Positions 55,304 through 63,383 of a stretch of DNA of 64,000 nucleotides are shown here, piece after piece (within the stretch, counting starts at the first letter, position 1; each line of letters starts with the position of its first letter). A program made the position numbers and the translations under genes. The notes below the pieces were generated by a model, which was not told the DNA's origin, searched no databases, and saw only the letters and a program-made list of their open reading frames with translations. The stretch is from the NCBI RefSeq assembly GCF_963422335.1, contig NZ_OY729424.1, positions 5,642,001-5,706,000 on the forward strand. Reading direction: 5' to 3'. The stretch is from an uncultured Roseateles sp. (lineage in GTDB: Bacteria; Pseudomonadota; Gammaproteobacteria; Burkholderiales; Burkholderiaceae_C).

Positions 55304-56299
55304 TCAATCCGGCTTGATCTTGGCGCGTGCGATGACAGGCTTCCAGCGCTGCTGCTCCAGTTCGATGAAGCGGGCGAACTCCGCCGGCGTGCTGCCCACG
55401 GCCAGCGCTGCCTCGCCCTCCAACAGCTTGGCGGCAGCCGGTTCCTTGATCGCGCGCGCGGCCGCCAGGGCCAGCTTGTCGGCATGGGCTTGCGGCAGCG
55501 AGGCAGGCGCCAGCAAGCCGTACCACTGGGTCATCTCGAAACCGGGGAAGCCCTGCTCGGCCACCGTCGGCACGTCCGGCAGCTGCGGCAGCCGTTGTGC
55601 GGTGCCAGTGGCGATGCAGCGCAGCTTGCCGGTCTTGATGAACTGCAGCACCGCCGGTGCACCGACGGCCGCGCCATCGAGCCGCCCCCCCATCAGATCG
55701 GTCAGCTGCGGGCCGGTGCCGCGGTAGGGGACGTGCAGCACGAAGATATTGCCGGCCATCTTCAGGTACTCGAAGGCCAGGTGGCCGGCGCTGCCGTTGC
55801 CGGCCGAACCGTAGTTCAGGCTGCCGGGCTTGGACTTGGCCAGCGCGATGAATTCCTTCAGGTTCTTCACCGGCAGGTCAGGCCGCACGACATACAGGCT
55901 GGGCACCTTGGACAGCAGCGAGATCGGCCGGAAGGCCTTGGCCGAATCGTAAGGCAGCTTGTCGAAGATGAAGGGGTTCACGGCCAGAGTGCCGATGTGG
56001 CCGAGTATCACCGTGTGCTGGTCATCGGCACGCGCCACCTCGCCCATGGCCACATTGCCGGCCGCGCCCGGCTTGTTGTCGACGTAGACGCTCTGACCGA
56101 GGATCTTGGCCATTTCGGCGGCGGTGGCGCGGGCGACGATTTCCGAGCTGCCGCCCGGCGCGAACGGCACGACGAAACGTATGGCCTTGCTGGGCCAGGC
56201 CGAACCTTGCGCCACGGCGCGCAGCGGGGCCATGCCGGCCAACCCGATGCCGGCGGCACCCGCCAGGGCCTGGCGGCGTGTGATCAAGGTGTTCGTCAT
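55304..56299 (-). CDS. Bug/TctC-family periplasmic binding protein
   Basis: 331-residue tripartite tricarboxylate transporter-type binding protein. A twin-arginine-like signal (TRRQALAGAAGIGLAGM) leads to AIRFVVPFAPGGSSEIVARATAAEMAKILGQ and VDNKPGAAGNVAMGEVARA, both family hallmarks, with YGSAGNGSAGHLAFEYLK in the binding cleft. Such proteins bind carboxylates and are hugely expanded in Burkholderiales, mostly without their own membrane partners; none is nearby. It is divergent from the metallo-beta-lactamase-fold lipoprotein gene. Confidence 0.92.
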   Translation of the reverse strand: MTNTLITRRQALAGAAGIGLAGMAPLRAVAQGSAWPSKAIRFVVPFAPGGSSEIVARATAAEMAKILGQSVYVDNKPGAAGNVAMGEVARADDQHTVILGHIGTLAVNPFIFDKLPYDSAKAFRPISLLSKVPSLYVVRPDLPVKNLKEFIALAKSKPGSLNYGSAGNGSAGHLAFEYLKMAGNIFVLHVPYRGTGPQLTDLMGGRLDGAAVGAPAVLQFIKTGKLRCIATGTAQRLPQLPDVPTVAEQGFPGFEMTQWYGLLAPASLPQAHADKLALAAARAIKEPAAAKLLEGEAALAVGSTPAEFARFIELEQQRWKPVIARAKIKPD

Positions 56300-56484
56300 T
56301 GATGTCTCCAGTGCGGTCGTGTTTGTTTTTCAAGAAGCACCGATGCTGCCTGCAACAACCTTTCAAGCCGCTTTCAACGTCCATGCATCCAGGTGAAAGG
56401 ATTCTGAAATGGATCGGCACCTACTGTTGCCGTCGCGTTCACCGGCACGCCACACACGCCGGAACAAAACCGACGGAGACAACG

Positions 56485-57597
56485 ATGAAGAAGACGAAGA
56501 CACCCTGGCAATTGGGATGGGCACTGACCGCTGTTGCAGCGGTCGCCGTGGGCGTTGCGGCCTGCGGCGGCGGCGACGATGAGGTCATCGCCCCCGATCC
56601 GCTGAAGGATGCGCCACAGGCCATACGCATGACCTGGTTCGGCATCACCAACTGGCACTACCAGGTCGGCAAGCTGGGCATCCTGCTCGACGGCGAGACG
56701 GTCAATTCGGGCTCCACGCCCAATGCCGCCTCGGTGACCAAGGCACTGGCCTCGCTGAAGCGCACCGGCACGGTGGACGTGATACTGATAGGCCATGACC
56801 ACGGCGACCATTCGGTGCAGGTGCCCGAATGGGCCAAGCAGACCGGCAAGCAGGTCTATGCGCCCAAGACCGTCTGCACAAAGCTCGTCGCGGCGGGCGT
56901 GCCGGCGGCGCAGTGCACGGCCCTGCTGGGCGGCGAGGCCATCAAGCTCGATGACTTCTCGACCGTACGCGTCGTGCGCTGGGTGCACAGCGTCGATTGC
57001 GACGAGCTGAGCAATGGCACCGGCGGGCCCGAAACCTTCGGCTTCCTGGTGACCGCGCAATCGAACGACAAAGACAAGGTCCTCAATCTTTACGTCTCCG
57101 ACAGCGGCGCCGGCGGCGTCGATCTGACCATCCCTCGCGTGGCCGAGGGCAAGACCTATGGCTCGCCGCTGAGCAATCTGAACGCAGCGATGAAGGACGC
57201 CAAGCTGACTTCGCTGGACATCTGGCAGGGCGGTCCCGAGTCGCGCATGGTGAACCAGGCTCGCACCGTCATACCGGCCTTCGACGTGAAGACCTTCATG
57301 CCCCACCACCTGAACTCGCGCGCCAACACCCAGAGCAGCTTCAAGCTCACCTATGGCATGCACTACCCCTACTCGCTCGACGATCAGCCCAAGCTCAAGG
57401 CCTTCTTGCAGGCCAGCGGCGTGCCGCAGGTCTTCCCGACCAACTATTTCGATGCCTGGACCTATGACAAGAGCGGCATCAAGAAGGTGGACAATGCCGC
57501 CATGAAGGCCGACTGGGGCCTGCCGGCCGACGGCCCCGGACCGGGCGTGCAGGGGCCCAATCCCCGGGCCGGCAACCTGGAATGCGCCGCCGACTGA
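56485..57597 (+). CDS. Lipoprotein with metallo-beta-lactamase fold
   Basis: 370 residues. A lipoprotein signal ends in AVGVAACGGG with the lipidated cysteine. The domain starts MTWFGITNWHYQVGKLGILLDGE and contains GHDHGDH (residues 104-109: the H-x-H-x-D-H metal motif), with DSGAGG and MPHHLNSR as later metal-ligand candidates. It is a probable membrane-anchored hydrolase of unknown substrate; it lacks features of antibiotic-resistance enzymes. Start ATG 56485 follows CGGAG. Confidence 0.8.
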   Translation: MKKTKTPWQLGWALTAVAAVAVGVAACGGGDDEVIAPDPLKDAPQAIRMTWFGITNWHYQVGKLGILLDGETVNSGSTPNAASVTKALASLKRTGTVDVILIGHDHGDHSVQVPEWAKQTGKQVYAPKTVCTKLVAAGVPAAQCTALLGGEAIKLDDFSTVRVVRWVHSVDCDELSNGTGGPETFGFLVTAQSNDKDKVLNLYVSDSGAGGVDLTIPRVAEGKTYGSPLSNLNAAMKDAKLTSLDIWQGGPESRMVNQARTVIPAFDVKTFMPHHLNSRANTQSSFKLTYGMHYPYSLDDQPKLKAFLQASGVPQVFPTNYFDAWTYDKSGIKKVDNAAMKADWGLPADGPGPGVQGPNPRAGNLECAAD

Positions 57598-57646
57598 CAG
57601 GCCCGACCGACGGGGGCCACCCCGCCCCCGTGCTCCACCCCAGACC

Positions 57647-58327
57647 ATGCGCATATTGTTGGCAGAAGACGAACACAAGCTGGCGACGTGGCTGGTGAAG
57701 GCGCTGGAGCAATCAGGCTTCCGTGTCGATTGGGTGGACCACGGCGGCCTTGCCGAGCGGGCCTTGGAGGACCATGACTACGACGCCCTGGTGCTCGACC
57801 TCGGGCTGCCGGGGCGCTCTGGGCATCAGGTGCTGCAAAGCCTGAGGGCCAAGGACCACCGGCTGCCCATCCTGATACTGACCGCCCGCGATTCGCTGTC
57901 GGAGCGCGTCAGCTCGCTGAACGAGGGCGCCGACGACTTTCTCGCCAAGCCGTTCGCCCTGGCCGAACTGGAGGCCAGGCTGACGGCCCTGGTGCGCCGG
58001 GCCCGGGGTGCCGAGCATCCCCGGCTGGCCTGTGGCCCGCTGGTGTTCGACACGGTGACGCGCCAGTTCACGCTGGGCCGCGAGCCGCTGCTGCTGTCGC
58101 CGCGCGAGCAGGCCCTGCTGAAGACGCTGCTGCAGCGCAGCGGCGAGCCCATGTCCAAGCAGCACATCATCGACCGGGTGTTCTCCGACGATGACGACGT
58201 GCTGCCCACGGCCGTCGACGTGCTGGTGCACCGGCTGCGCAAACGGCTGGAACACACCGGCGTGCATATCGCCACCTATCGAGGCCTGGGCTATGTTCTG
58301 GAAGAAGACGCGTCGCCTGACGCTTAA
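57647..58327 (+). CDS. TctD-like OmpR-family response regulator
   Basis: 226 residues. The receiver domain has the phospho-acceptor D51 in LVLDLGLPG and lysine in LAKPFA, followed by an OmpR-type winged helix (LSPREQALLKTLLQRSGEPMSKQHIIDRVFSDD, VHRLRKRLEHTGVHIATYRGLGYVL). The sensor gene downstream overlaps its end by 35 bp. Next to a TctC-like gene, the pair resembles TctD/TctE, which turn on tricarboxylate uptake. Confidence 0.88.
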   Translation: MRILLAEDEHKLATWLVKALEQSGFRVDWVDHGGLAERALEDHDYDALVLDLGLPGRSGHQVLQSLRAKDHRLPILILTARDSLSERVSSLNEGADDFLAKPFALAELEARLTALVRRARGAEHPRLACGPLVFDTVTRQFTLGREPLLLSPREQALLKTLLQRSGEPMSKQHIIDRVFSDDDDVLPTAVDVLVHRLRKRLEHTGVHIATYRGLGYVLEEDASPDA

Positions 58328-59696
58328 GGCCAAGGTGCTGGCCCTGCTGCTTCCGGGCATGGTCGGCATCATCGCCGTCGAACTGTGGCTCACGCGGACC
58401 GATGCGCTCGAAGCCGCCAATGCGGCCTATGACCGCTCGCTGCTGGGCGCCATACGCTCGCTGGACCTGAATGTCTCGACCGCCTCGGGCGGGCTGGCCG
58501 TGGAGCTGCCCTATCGCCTGTTCGAGATCTTCCAGCTGACGGCCGGCGGCAATGTGTTCTTTCGCGTCGCCAGTGCCGATGGCCTGGTCGAGATCGGCAG
58601 CCCCGATCTGCCCAAGCCTTCGGCGGCCCCGACCCTGGGCGTGCCGGTGTTCTACGACGCCGACTACTTCGGCGAGCTGGTCCGCGTCGGCACCTACGTC
58701 AGAAAGCTGGACAAGCCGCTCAGCACCGGTGGCTCGCGCGAGCTGGTCATCCAGGTGGCGGAGAACGTCGAGAGCCGCCGGCAGTTCATGCGCAGCTTCA
58801 TCTGGCGTGCGGCCCTCAGGGATGGTTCGCTGATCGCCGTGATCGGCCTGATGCTGGCCGCGCTGATGGCCCTGGCCATGCGCCCGCTGTCCCGCCTCGC
58901 GGCCCAGGTGAAGAGCCGCAATGCGTCCGATCTGCGGCCTCTGCAGACGCAGGATCTGCCGGCCGACATCCTGCCCCTGGTCGAGGCCGTCAACCATCAG
59001 ATGGCTCGAACGCAGGAGGTGCTCGGCCGCGAGCGGGCCTTTCTGGACGATGCCTCGCACCAGCTGCGCACACCGCTGACCACGCTGCGCGCCCAGATCG
59101 ACTACAGCCTGCGCGAGGCCGACCCCGAGAAGGTGCGTGACGCGCTGCGCGCCCTGTCGGAACAGCTGGACGATGCCGTGCGCAGCACCAACCAGCTGCT
59201 GGCCATGGCCCGCAGCGACACCGCGGCGCTGCACAACGAGACCGTCGATCTCGAGGGCCTGGTGCGCGATGTCGCGCTGAAGCTGCTGCCCCAGGCCCGC
59301 GCCAAGGAGCTCGACTTTGGCGTCAATGTGCTGGGCAGCCCCTGCATCGCCCAGGGCGACCCGGCCCTGCTGCGCGAGGCGCTGAGCAACCTGACCCACA
59401 ACGCTATCAGCTACAGCCCGGCGCGTGGCGAGGTCACGCTGGAAGCGGCCGCGGACCGGCTGGGCTTCAGCCTGTCCGTGCGAGACAGCGGCCCCGGCAT
59501 CCCGGACGACATCCAGGCCCGCATCGGCGCGCGCTTCGTCAAAGGCCGCGGCAGCAATGGCGCTGGCCTCGGCCTGGCTATTGCCAGGACGATTGCCGAG
59601 CGCCATGGCGGCACCCTGCGCCTGCAGCCTTGCGACGACGCGCCGGGCACCCGGGCGCTGATCTGGTGGCCACGACCATCAACCCAAAGCATCTGA
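58293..59696 (+). CDS. TctE-like sensor histidine kinase
   Basis: 467 residues. Two membrane helices (LALLLPGMVGIIAVELWL; GSLIAVIGLMLAALMALAM) bracket a periplasmic sensor of about 130 residues with the 2CSK_N-type pattern of TctE. A HAMP-like linker, then H256 in ASHQLRTPLTTLRAQ, and the ATPase motifs NLTHNAISYS, DSGPGIP and GAGLGLAIA follow. It begins inside the regulator gene, so the two are translationally coupled. Probable signal: an external carboxylate. Confidence 0.88.
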   Translation: MFWKKTRRLTLKAKVLALLLPGMVGIIAVELWLTRTDALEAANAAYDRSLLGAIRSLDLNVSTASGGLAVELPYRLFEIFQLTAGGNVFFRVASADGLVEIGSPDLPKPSAAPTLGVPVFYDADYFGELVRVGTYVRKLDKPLSTGGSRELVIQVAENVESRRQFMRSFIWRAALRDGSLIAVIGLMLAALMALAMRPLSRLAAQVKSRNASDLRPLQTQDLPADILPLVEAVNHQMARTQEVLGRERAFLDDASHQLRTPLTTLRAQIDYSLREADPEKVRDALRALSEQLDDAVRSTNQLLAMARSDTAALHNETVDLEGLVRDVALKLLPQARAKELDFGVNVLGSPCIAQGDPALLREALSNLTHNAISYSPARGEVTLEAAADRLGFSLSVRDSGPGIPDDIQARIGARFVKGRGSNGAGLGLAIARTIAERHGGTLRLQPCDDAPGTRALIWWPRPSTQSI

Positions 59697-59703
59697 GCCC
59701 CAC

Positions 59704-60696
59704 ATGAAACACTTCTTCAGACGCTGCGCGCAGGCCCTGGCTGTGGCCAGCGCAGCGGCTTCACTGCCCGCCCTTGCCGGCCCCCACGGGCAACCGGAAT
59801 GCGTGGTCGGGGCCAAGTCCGGCGGTGGTTTTGACCTCACCTGCCGCCTGGTGCAGGCCATGCTGGAGGCGAGCAAGACGCCGTCGCAGCCGGCCCTGCG
59901 TTTGAGCTATCTGCCTGGCGGCATCGGTGCGGTCGCGTTCAACACCTTCACGGGCAGCCGCGCCGCCGATGGCAATGCGGTGGTCGCGTTCTCCGCCGGC
60001 TCGCTGCTCAATCTCGCCCAGGGCAAGTTCGGCCCGCACACCGAGCGCGACGTGCGCTGGCTGGCCACCATAGGCACCGACTACGGCGTGATCGCCGTGG
60101 CCAAGAACTCCCCCTATCAATCGCTGGCCGATGTGGTCAAGGCCTTGCAGACCAAGCCGGGCAGCATCGTGTTTGGCGCCGGCGGCACGATAGGCAGCCA
60201 GGACTGGGTGAAGGCGGCGCTGCTGGCACGGGCGGCGGGCGTCAGCCACAAGATCATCCGCTTCGTCGCCTTCGAGGGCGGCGGCGATGCGCTCACCGCG
60301 CTGGAGGGCGGCCATGTGCAGGTCTTTGCGGGCGATGCCGCCGAGCTGTCGCTGCATCTCAAAGGCAGCGCCGGCATCCGCGTGGTGGCCGTGCTGTCCG
60401 AGCAGCGGCTGCCCGGCCAGCTGGCGCACGTGCCCACCGCGCGCGAGCAGGGTTATGACATCCGCTGGGCGACGGTGCGCGGGCTGTATGTCGGCAAGCA
60501 GGTCAGCGACGCGGACTACCGCCAGTGGGTGGACGTGCTGGAGAAGGCCCGCTCGACGCCGGCCTTCGCGGCACGCCGCGCGGAGTTGGGGCTCTACCCG
60601 CTGTGGATGACCGGCTCCGAGCTCGACAAATACGTGTCGGACAGCGTGGCCCAGTACCGCAAGCTGGCCTCTGAATTTCAACTGAACGTGCGCTGA
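59704..60696 (+). CDS. TctC-like periplasmic tricarboxylate-type binding protein
   Basis: 330 residues with a signal peptide (RCAQALAVASAAASLPALAGP). GAKSGGGFDLTCRLVQAML and YLPGGIGAVAFNTFTG match the TctC family, and GAGGTIGSQDWVKAALLARAAG the ligand cleft. Eight bases separate it from the sensor gene, forming a tctD-tctE-tctC unit. The membrane genes tctA and tctB do not follow, so it works with a distant transporter or only as a co-sensor. Confidence 0.85.
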   Translation: MKHFFRRCAQALAVASAAASLPALAGPHGQPECVVGAKSGGGFDLTCRLVQAMLEASKTPSQPALRLSYLPGGIGAVAFNTFTGSRAADGNAVVAFSAGSLLNLAQGKFGPHTERDVRWLATIGTDYGVIAVAKNSPYQSLADVVKALQTKPGSIVFGAGGTIGSQDWVKAALLARAAGVSHKIIRFVAFEGGGDALTALEGGHVQVFAGDAAELSLHLKGSAGIRVVAVLSEQRLPGQLAHVPTAREQGYDIRWATVRGLYVGKQVSDADYRQWVDVLEKARSTPAFAARRAELGLYPLWMTGSELDKYVSDSVAQYRKLASEFQLNVR

Positions 60697-60700
60697 GACC

Positions 60701-61078
60701 ATGAAAACACTGCTGATGCCTGTTGCCCTGCTGCTGCTCGCAGCAATGACCCCAGCCTTTGCTCACGGCGACTGGAAGCCGAAACACGGCGGCACCATGA
60801 ACGAAGGCGGCGAGACCTCGTTCGAGCTGGTGGTTCAGCAGCGCAAGGTGGTTTTCTATCTGGAAGACCACGGCGAAGCGATCGCCACCGCGGGTGCCAC
60901 GGGCACGCTGAGCATCGAGCGTGGCGCGACGAAGCAGGTGGCAGCACTCAAGGCCAAGGCGAGCAATCAACTAGAGGCGCTGGCGCCGATGAAGCTCGTC
61001 GCGGGCGACCGCCTGATGGCCAAGGTCACTCTCGGCAACGGCAGCATCGTGGTGGGGCGATTCGTCATCGCCAGGTGA
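60701..61078 (+). CDS. Small periplasmic protein behind tctC
   Basis: 125 residues. A signal peptide (LLMPVALLLLAAMTPAFA) precedes HGDWKPKHGGTMNEGGETSFELVVQQ, with two histidines near the N terminus that could bind metal, and a beta-rich domain ending VVGRFVIAR. I cannot assign a family. It starts four bases after the tctC-like gene, so it belongs to the same operon. Confidence 0.65.
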   Translation: MKTLLMPVALLLLAAMTPAFAHGDWKPKHGGTMNEGGETSFELVVQQRKVVFYLEDHGEAIATAGATGTLSIERGATKQVAALKAKASNQLEALAPMKLVAGDRLMAKVTLGNGSIVVGRFVIAR

Positions 61079-61112
61079 ATCGCCGATGCCAGTGAATCAA
61101 CGCGGTGCCGGG

Positions 61113-61700
61113 TCAGCCCTGCTTGATGAGGTTCTGCAGGATCAGCGGGCCGCCCATGCCAATCAGCTGGCCGCCTTGAGTGACCTTGCCGAGCAGGATG
61201 GGGGCAAAGCCCAGATCGGCCAACAGCTTGGCAGCGGAGGCTTCGGCGCCATCGTCATTGCTGGATACGAACATGACGCGGCGTCCGCCGTTGACGGCGG
61301 GGTCCTGCGCCAGCAGCTTGGCAGGCAGCTGGTTCAGCGTCTTGACCACCTGCGCGCCGGGGAAGGCCGCTGCCACCACATCTGTGGAGGCTTGCCCCTT
61401 CAGTTCCTCGGGCGGTACGCCATAGGTGTTCATCGCGTCAACAACGATCTTTCCCGTCCAGTTCGTGTGGGCTTGGGCTACCGCGACGTGGGCACGGAAG
61501 GGCACCGCGAGGATGACCACCTCCGCCTGCAGCGCCTCCTGCAGCGCAAGCGGAACAATGTTGGGGCCAAGCTCGCTTGCCAGCGAAGCGATGGAGGCCG
61601 GCCCGCGCGTGTTCGCGATGCCCACGCGGGTGCCGCTGCGCGCGAATTGACGGGCCAGGGCGGCGCCGACGTTGCCGGAGCCGATGATGGAATAGTTCAC
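61113..61700 (-). CDS. F420-reductase-like NADP oxidoreductase
   Basis: 195 residues of the coenzyme F420-dependent NADP oxidoreductase-like family (PF03807). The Rossmann motif YSIIGSGNVGAALARQFARSGTRVGIANTRGP, then VILAVPFRAH and IVVDAMNTYG, and KTLNQLPAKLL and VSSNDDGAEASAAKLLADLGFAPI are all typical. This group in non-F420 bacteria uses NADP; the reaction is unknown. A GTG start at 61700 has AAGGA eight bases before. It lies downstream of the broken azoreductase gene, 34 bp apart. Confidence 0.85.
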   Translation of the reverse strand: MNYSIIGSGNVGAALARQFARSGTRVGIANTRGPASIASLASELGPNIVPLALQEALQAEVVILAVPFRAHVAVAQAHTNWTGKIVVDAMNTYGVPPEELKGQASTDVVAAAFPGAQVVKTLNQLPAKLLAQDPAVNGGRRVMFVSSNDDGAEASAAKLLADLGFAPILLGKVTQGGQLIGMGGPLILQNLIKQG

Positions 61701-61734
61701 GATGATGTCCTTCGATGAATGATTTGAGAGTGGC

Positions 61735-62351
61735 TCAGGCGGTGATGGCGGCGATGTCTTCCAGCGCACGCGTGATGGCGGCCTCCTTGGCCTCCGGTCC
61801 GAACGCGATGCCTTCGGCGCGCACGACCTTCACGTCGGTCACGCCCAGAAAGGCCAGCAGGCCGATCAGGTAGCTCTCCTGGTGTTCGAGCGCTGCGGCC
61901 GGGCTCCCCGCCGAGTACACGCCCCCGCGTGCCGACGCGATGAAGGCCTTCTTGTTCTTCAGCAGCCCCTCGGGCCCGCTGGCGGTGTAGCGAAAGGTCT
62001 TGCCGGCCACGGCGATGCGGTCGATCCAGGCCTTGAGCGGCGTCGGGATTGACAGGTTGTACATGGGCGCACCGATGACCAGAACGTCCGCCGCAAAGAG
62101 TTCGTCCATGTAGTCGTTGCCCTTGACCAGGTCGGCATTCAGGGTTGCGTCGTCGCTGGCTGCGCCCATGCGGGCGGCCATGTGCGCGCCCGTCAGGTGC
62201 AGGGCCGGGTCGGCGGCCAGGTCCCGGTGGATGACCTGGATGCTGGGTGCAGCGCGCGCTGGCGGGCAACGATTTCGGCCGTCAGCTGGCGGCTGACGGA
62301 GGCGGCGCCGAGGGCGCTGGAGTCGAGATGGAGGAGTTTCAGGGTGCTCAC
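61735..62351 (-). pseudogene. azoR: FMN-dependent NADH-azoreductase with frameshift
   Basis: The N terminus (KLLHLDSSALGAASVSRQLTAEIVARQRA) is in one frame from a GTG at 62351 with GAAGGA six bases before it. The rest, from IQVIHRDLAADPALHL through APMYNLSIPTPLKAWIDRIAVAGKTF (FMN-site block) to LEDIAAITA, continues in another frame. The shift lies near 62245-62270. AzoR would reduce quinones and azo compounds with FMN and NADH. One base change in a GC-rich run explains it; a sequencing error is as likely as real decay. It is divergent from a LysR gene. Confidence 0.8.
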
Positions 62352-62423
62352 TTTGTTTCCTTCGCAGCGATGGCTGCATGGGTACGAATGGTGAGGACCG
62401 GCCGCACTTCTGAGAAGACGGTA

Positions 62424-62455
62424 TATTGAGATGCGAACCATCTGTTATTGAGATG
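62424..62455. promoter_or_regulatory. Paired direct repeat, probable LysR-type operator
   Basis: TATTGAGATG occurs at 62424-62433 and again at 62446-62455, 22 bp apart (two helical turns), in the 117-bp divergent gap between the azoreductase and LysR genes. This is the spacing expected for binding of a regulator dimer of dimers on one DNA face. Confidence 0.6.
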
Positions 62456-62468
62456 GAAGGAGGCTCGA

Positions 62469-63383
62469 ATGCTCGACGGCGTCTCACTGGACCAGCTCAG
62501 AACCTTCATCGCCGCCGTCGACGAGGGCAGCTTCTCGGCCGCGGCGCGCAAGCTCAACCGCGTTCAGTCGGCGGTGAGCGGCTGGGTCAGCGGGCTGGAG
62601 GGGCAAATCGGCGTCGTGCTGTTTGACCGCTCGGGCAGGTTCCCTAAGCTCACGGCCGAGGGCGTGCTGCTGCTCGCCGACGCCCGCAACATCGTGTCGG
62701 GGGTGGACACGCTGAAGGCCCGAGCGAAGCTGATGGCCTCGGGCCTCGAGACCGAACTCTCGGTGGTGGTTGACGTGTTCTTTCCGACCGCCGTGATCAG
62801 TGCGGCAGCGAAGGCGTTCGCGAGCCAGTTTCCGCTGACGCCGCTGCGCCTCTTCGTCGAGGGCTTGGGCGCGGCCTATCAGCCCGTTGTGGACGGCCGA
62901 TGCAGCCTGGGCATTCTGGCGAGCTTGCCGGTGGCATTCCCATCGCTGGTCAGCGAGCGACTGGGCGAAGTGCCCCTGGTCTCGGTCGCTGCCGCCAGCC
63001 ACCCCCTCGCGAGCGTCGGCGGCCGGATACCCAGGCGTGAGCTTGCCAAGCATGTCCAACTCGTGCTCACCGACAGGTCCGACCTGATGGCCGGCCGGGA
63101 CTACGGCGTCGTATCGCCGTCGACCTGGCGGCTGGCCGATCTGTCCACCAAGTACGCGTTCCTGAAAGACGGCGTGGGATGGGGCGGCATGCCCTTGCAC
63201 ATGGTCGAGAAAGACATCTCCACAGGCCGCTTGGTGGTGCTGGATGTGGACGACATGCCGCGCACGGGTTTCATGCTCACCATGTCGGCGTATCACCCCG
63301 CTGCGGAACCGCCGGGGCCTGCGGGCCGGTGGTTCATCGACCACTTGAAGACTGCGTGGGAGCAGCCATCATGGACTCCCTGA
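62469..63383 (+). CDS. LysR-family transcriptional regulator
   Basis: 304 residues. The N-terminal winged helix is VSLDQLRTFIAAVDEGSFSAAARKLNRVQSAVSGWVSGLEGQIGVVLFDRSGR, and the effector domain follows (LSVVVDVFFPTAVISAAAKAFASQFP, VGWGGMPLHMVEKDI). AAGGAGG precedes the ATG. It is divergent from the azoreductase gene over 117 bp and probably controls azoR and the NADP oxidoreductase behind it; the paired repeats at 62424-62455 are its candidate site. Its stop overlaps the next gene by 13 bp. Confidence 0.92.
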   Translation: MLDGVSLDQLRTFIAAVDEGSFSAAARKLNRVQSAVSGWVSGLEGQIGVVLFDRSGRFPKLTAEGVLLLADARNIVSGVDTLKARAKLMASGLETELSVVVDVFFPTAVISAAAKAFASQFPLTPLRLFVEGLGAAYQPVVDGRCSLGILASLPVAFPSLVSERLGEVPLVSVAAASHPLASVGGRIPRRELAKHVQLVLTDRSDLMAGRDYGVVSPSTWRLADLSTKYAFLKDGVGWGGMPLHMVEKDISTGRLVVLDVDDMPRTGFMLTMSAYHPAAEPPGPAGRWFIDHLKTAWEQPSWTP

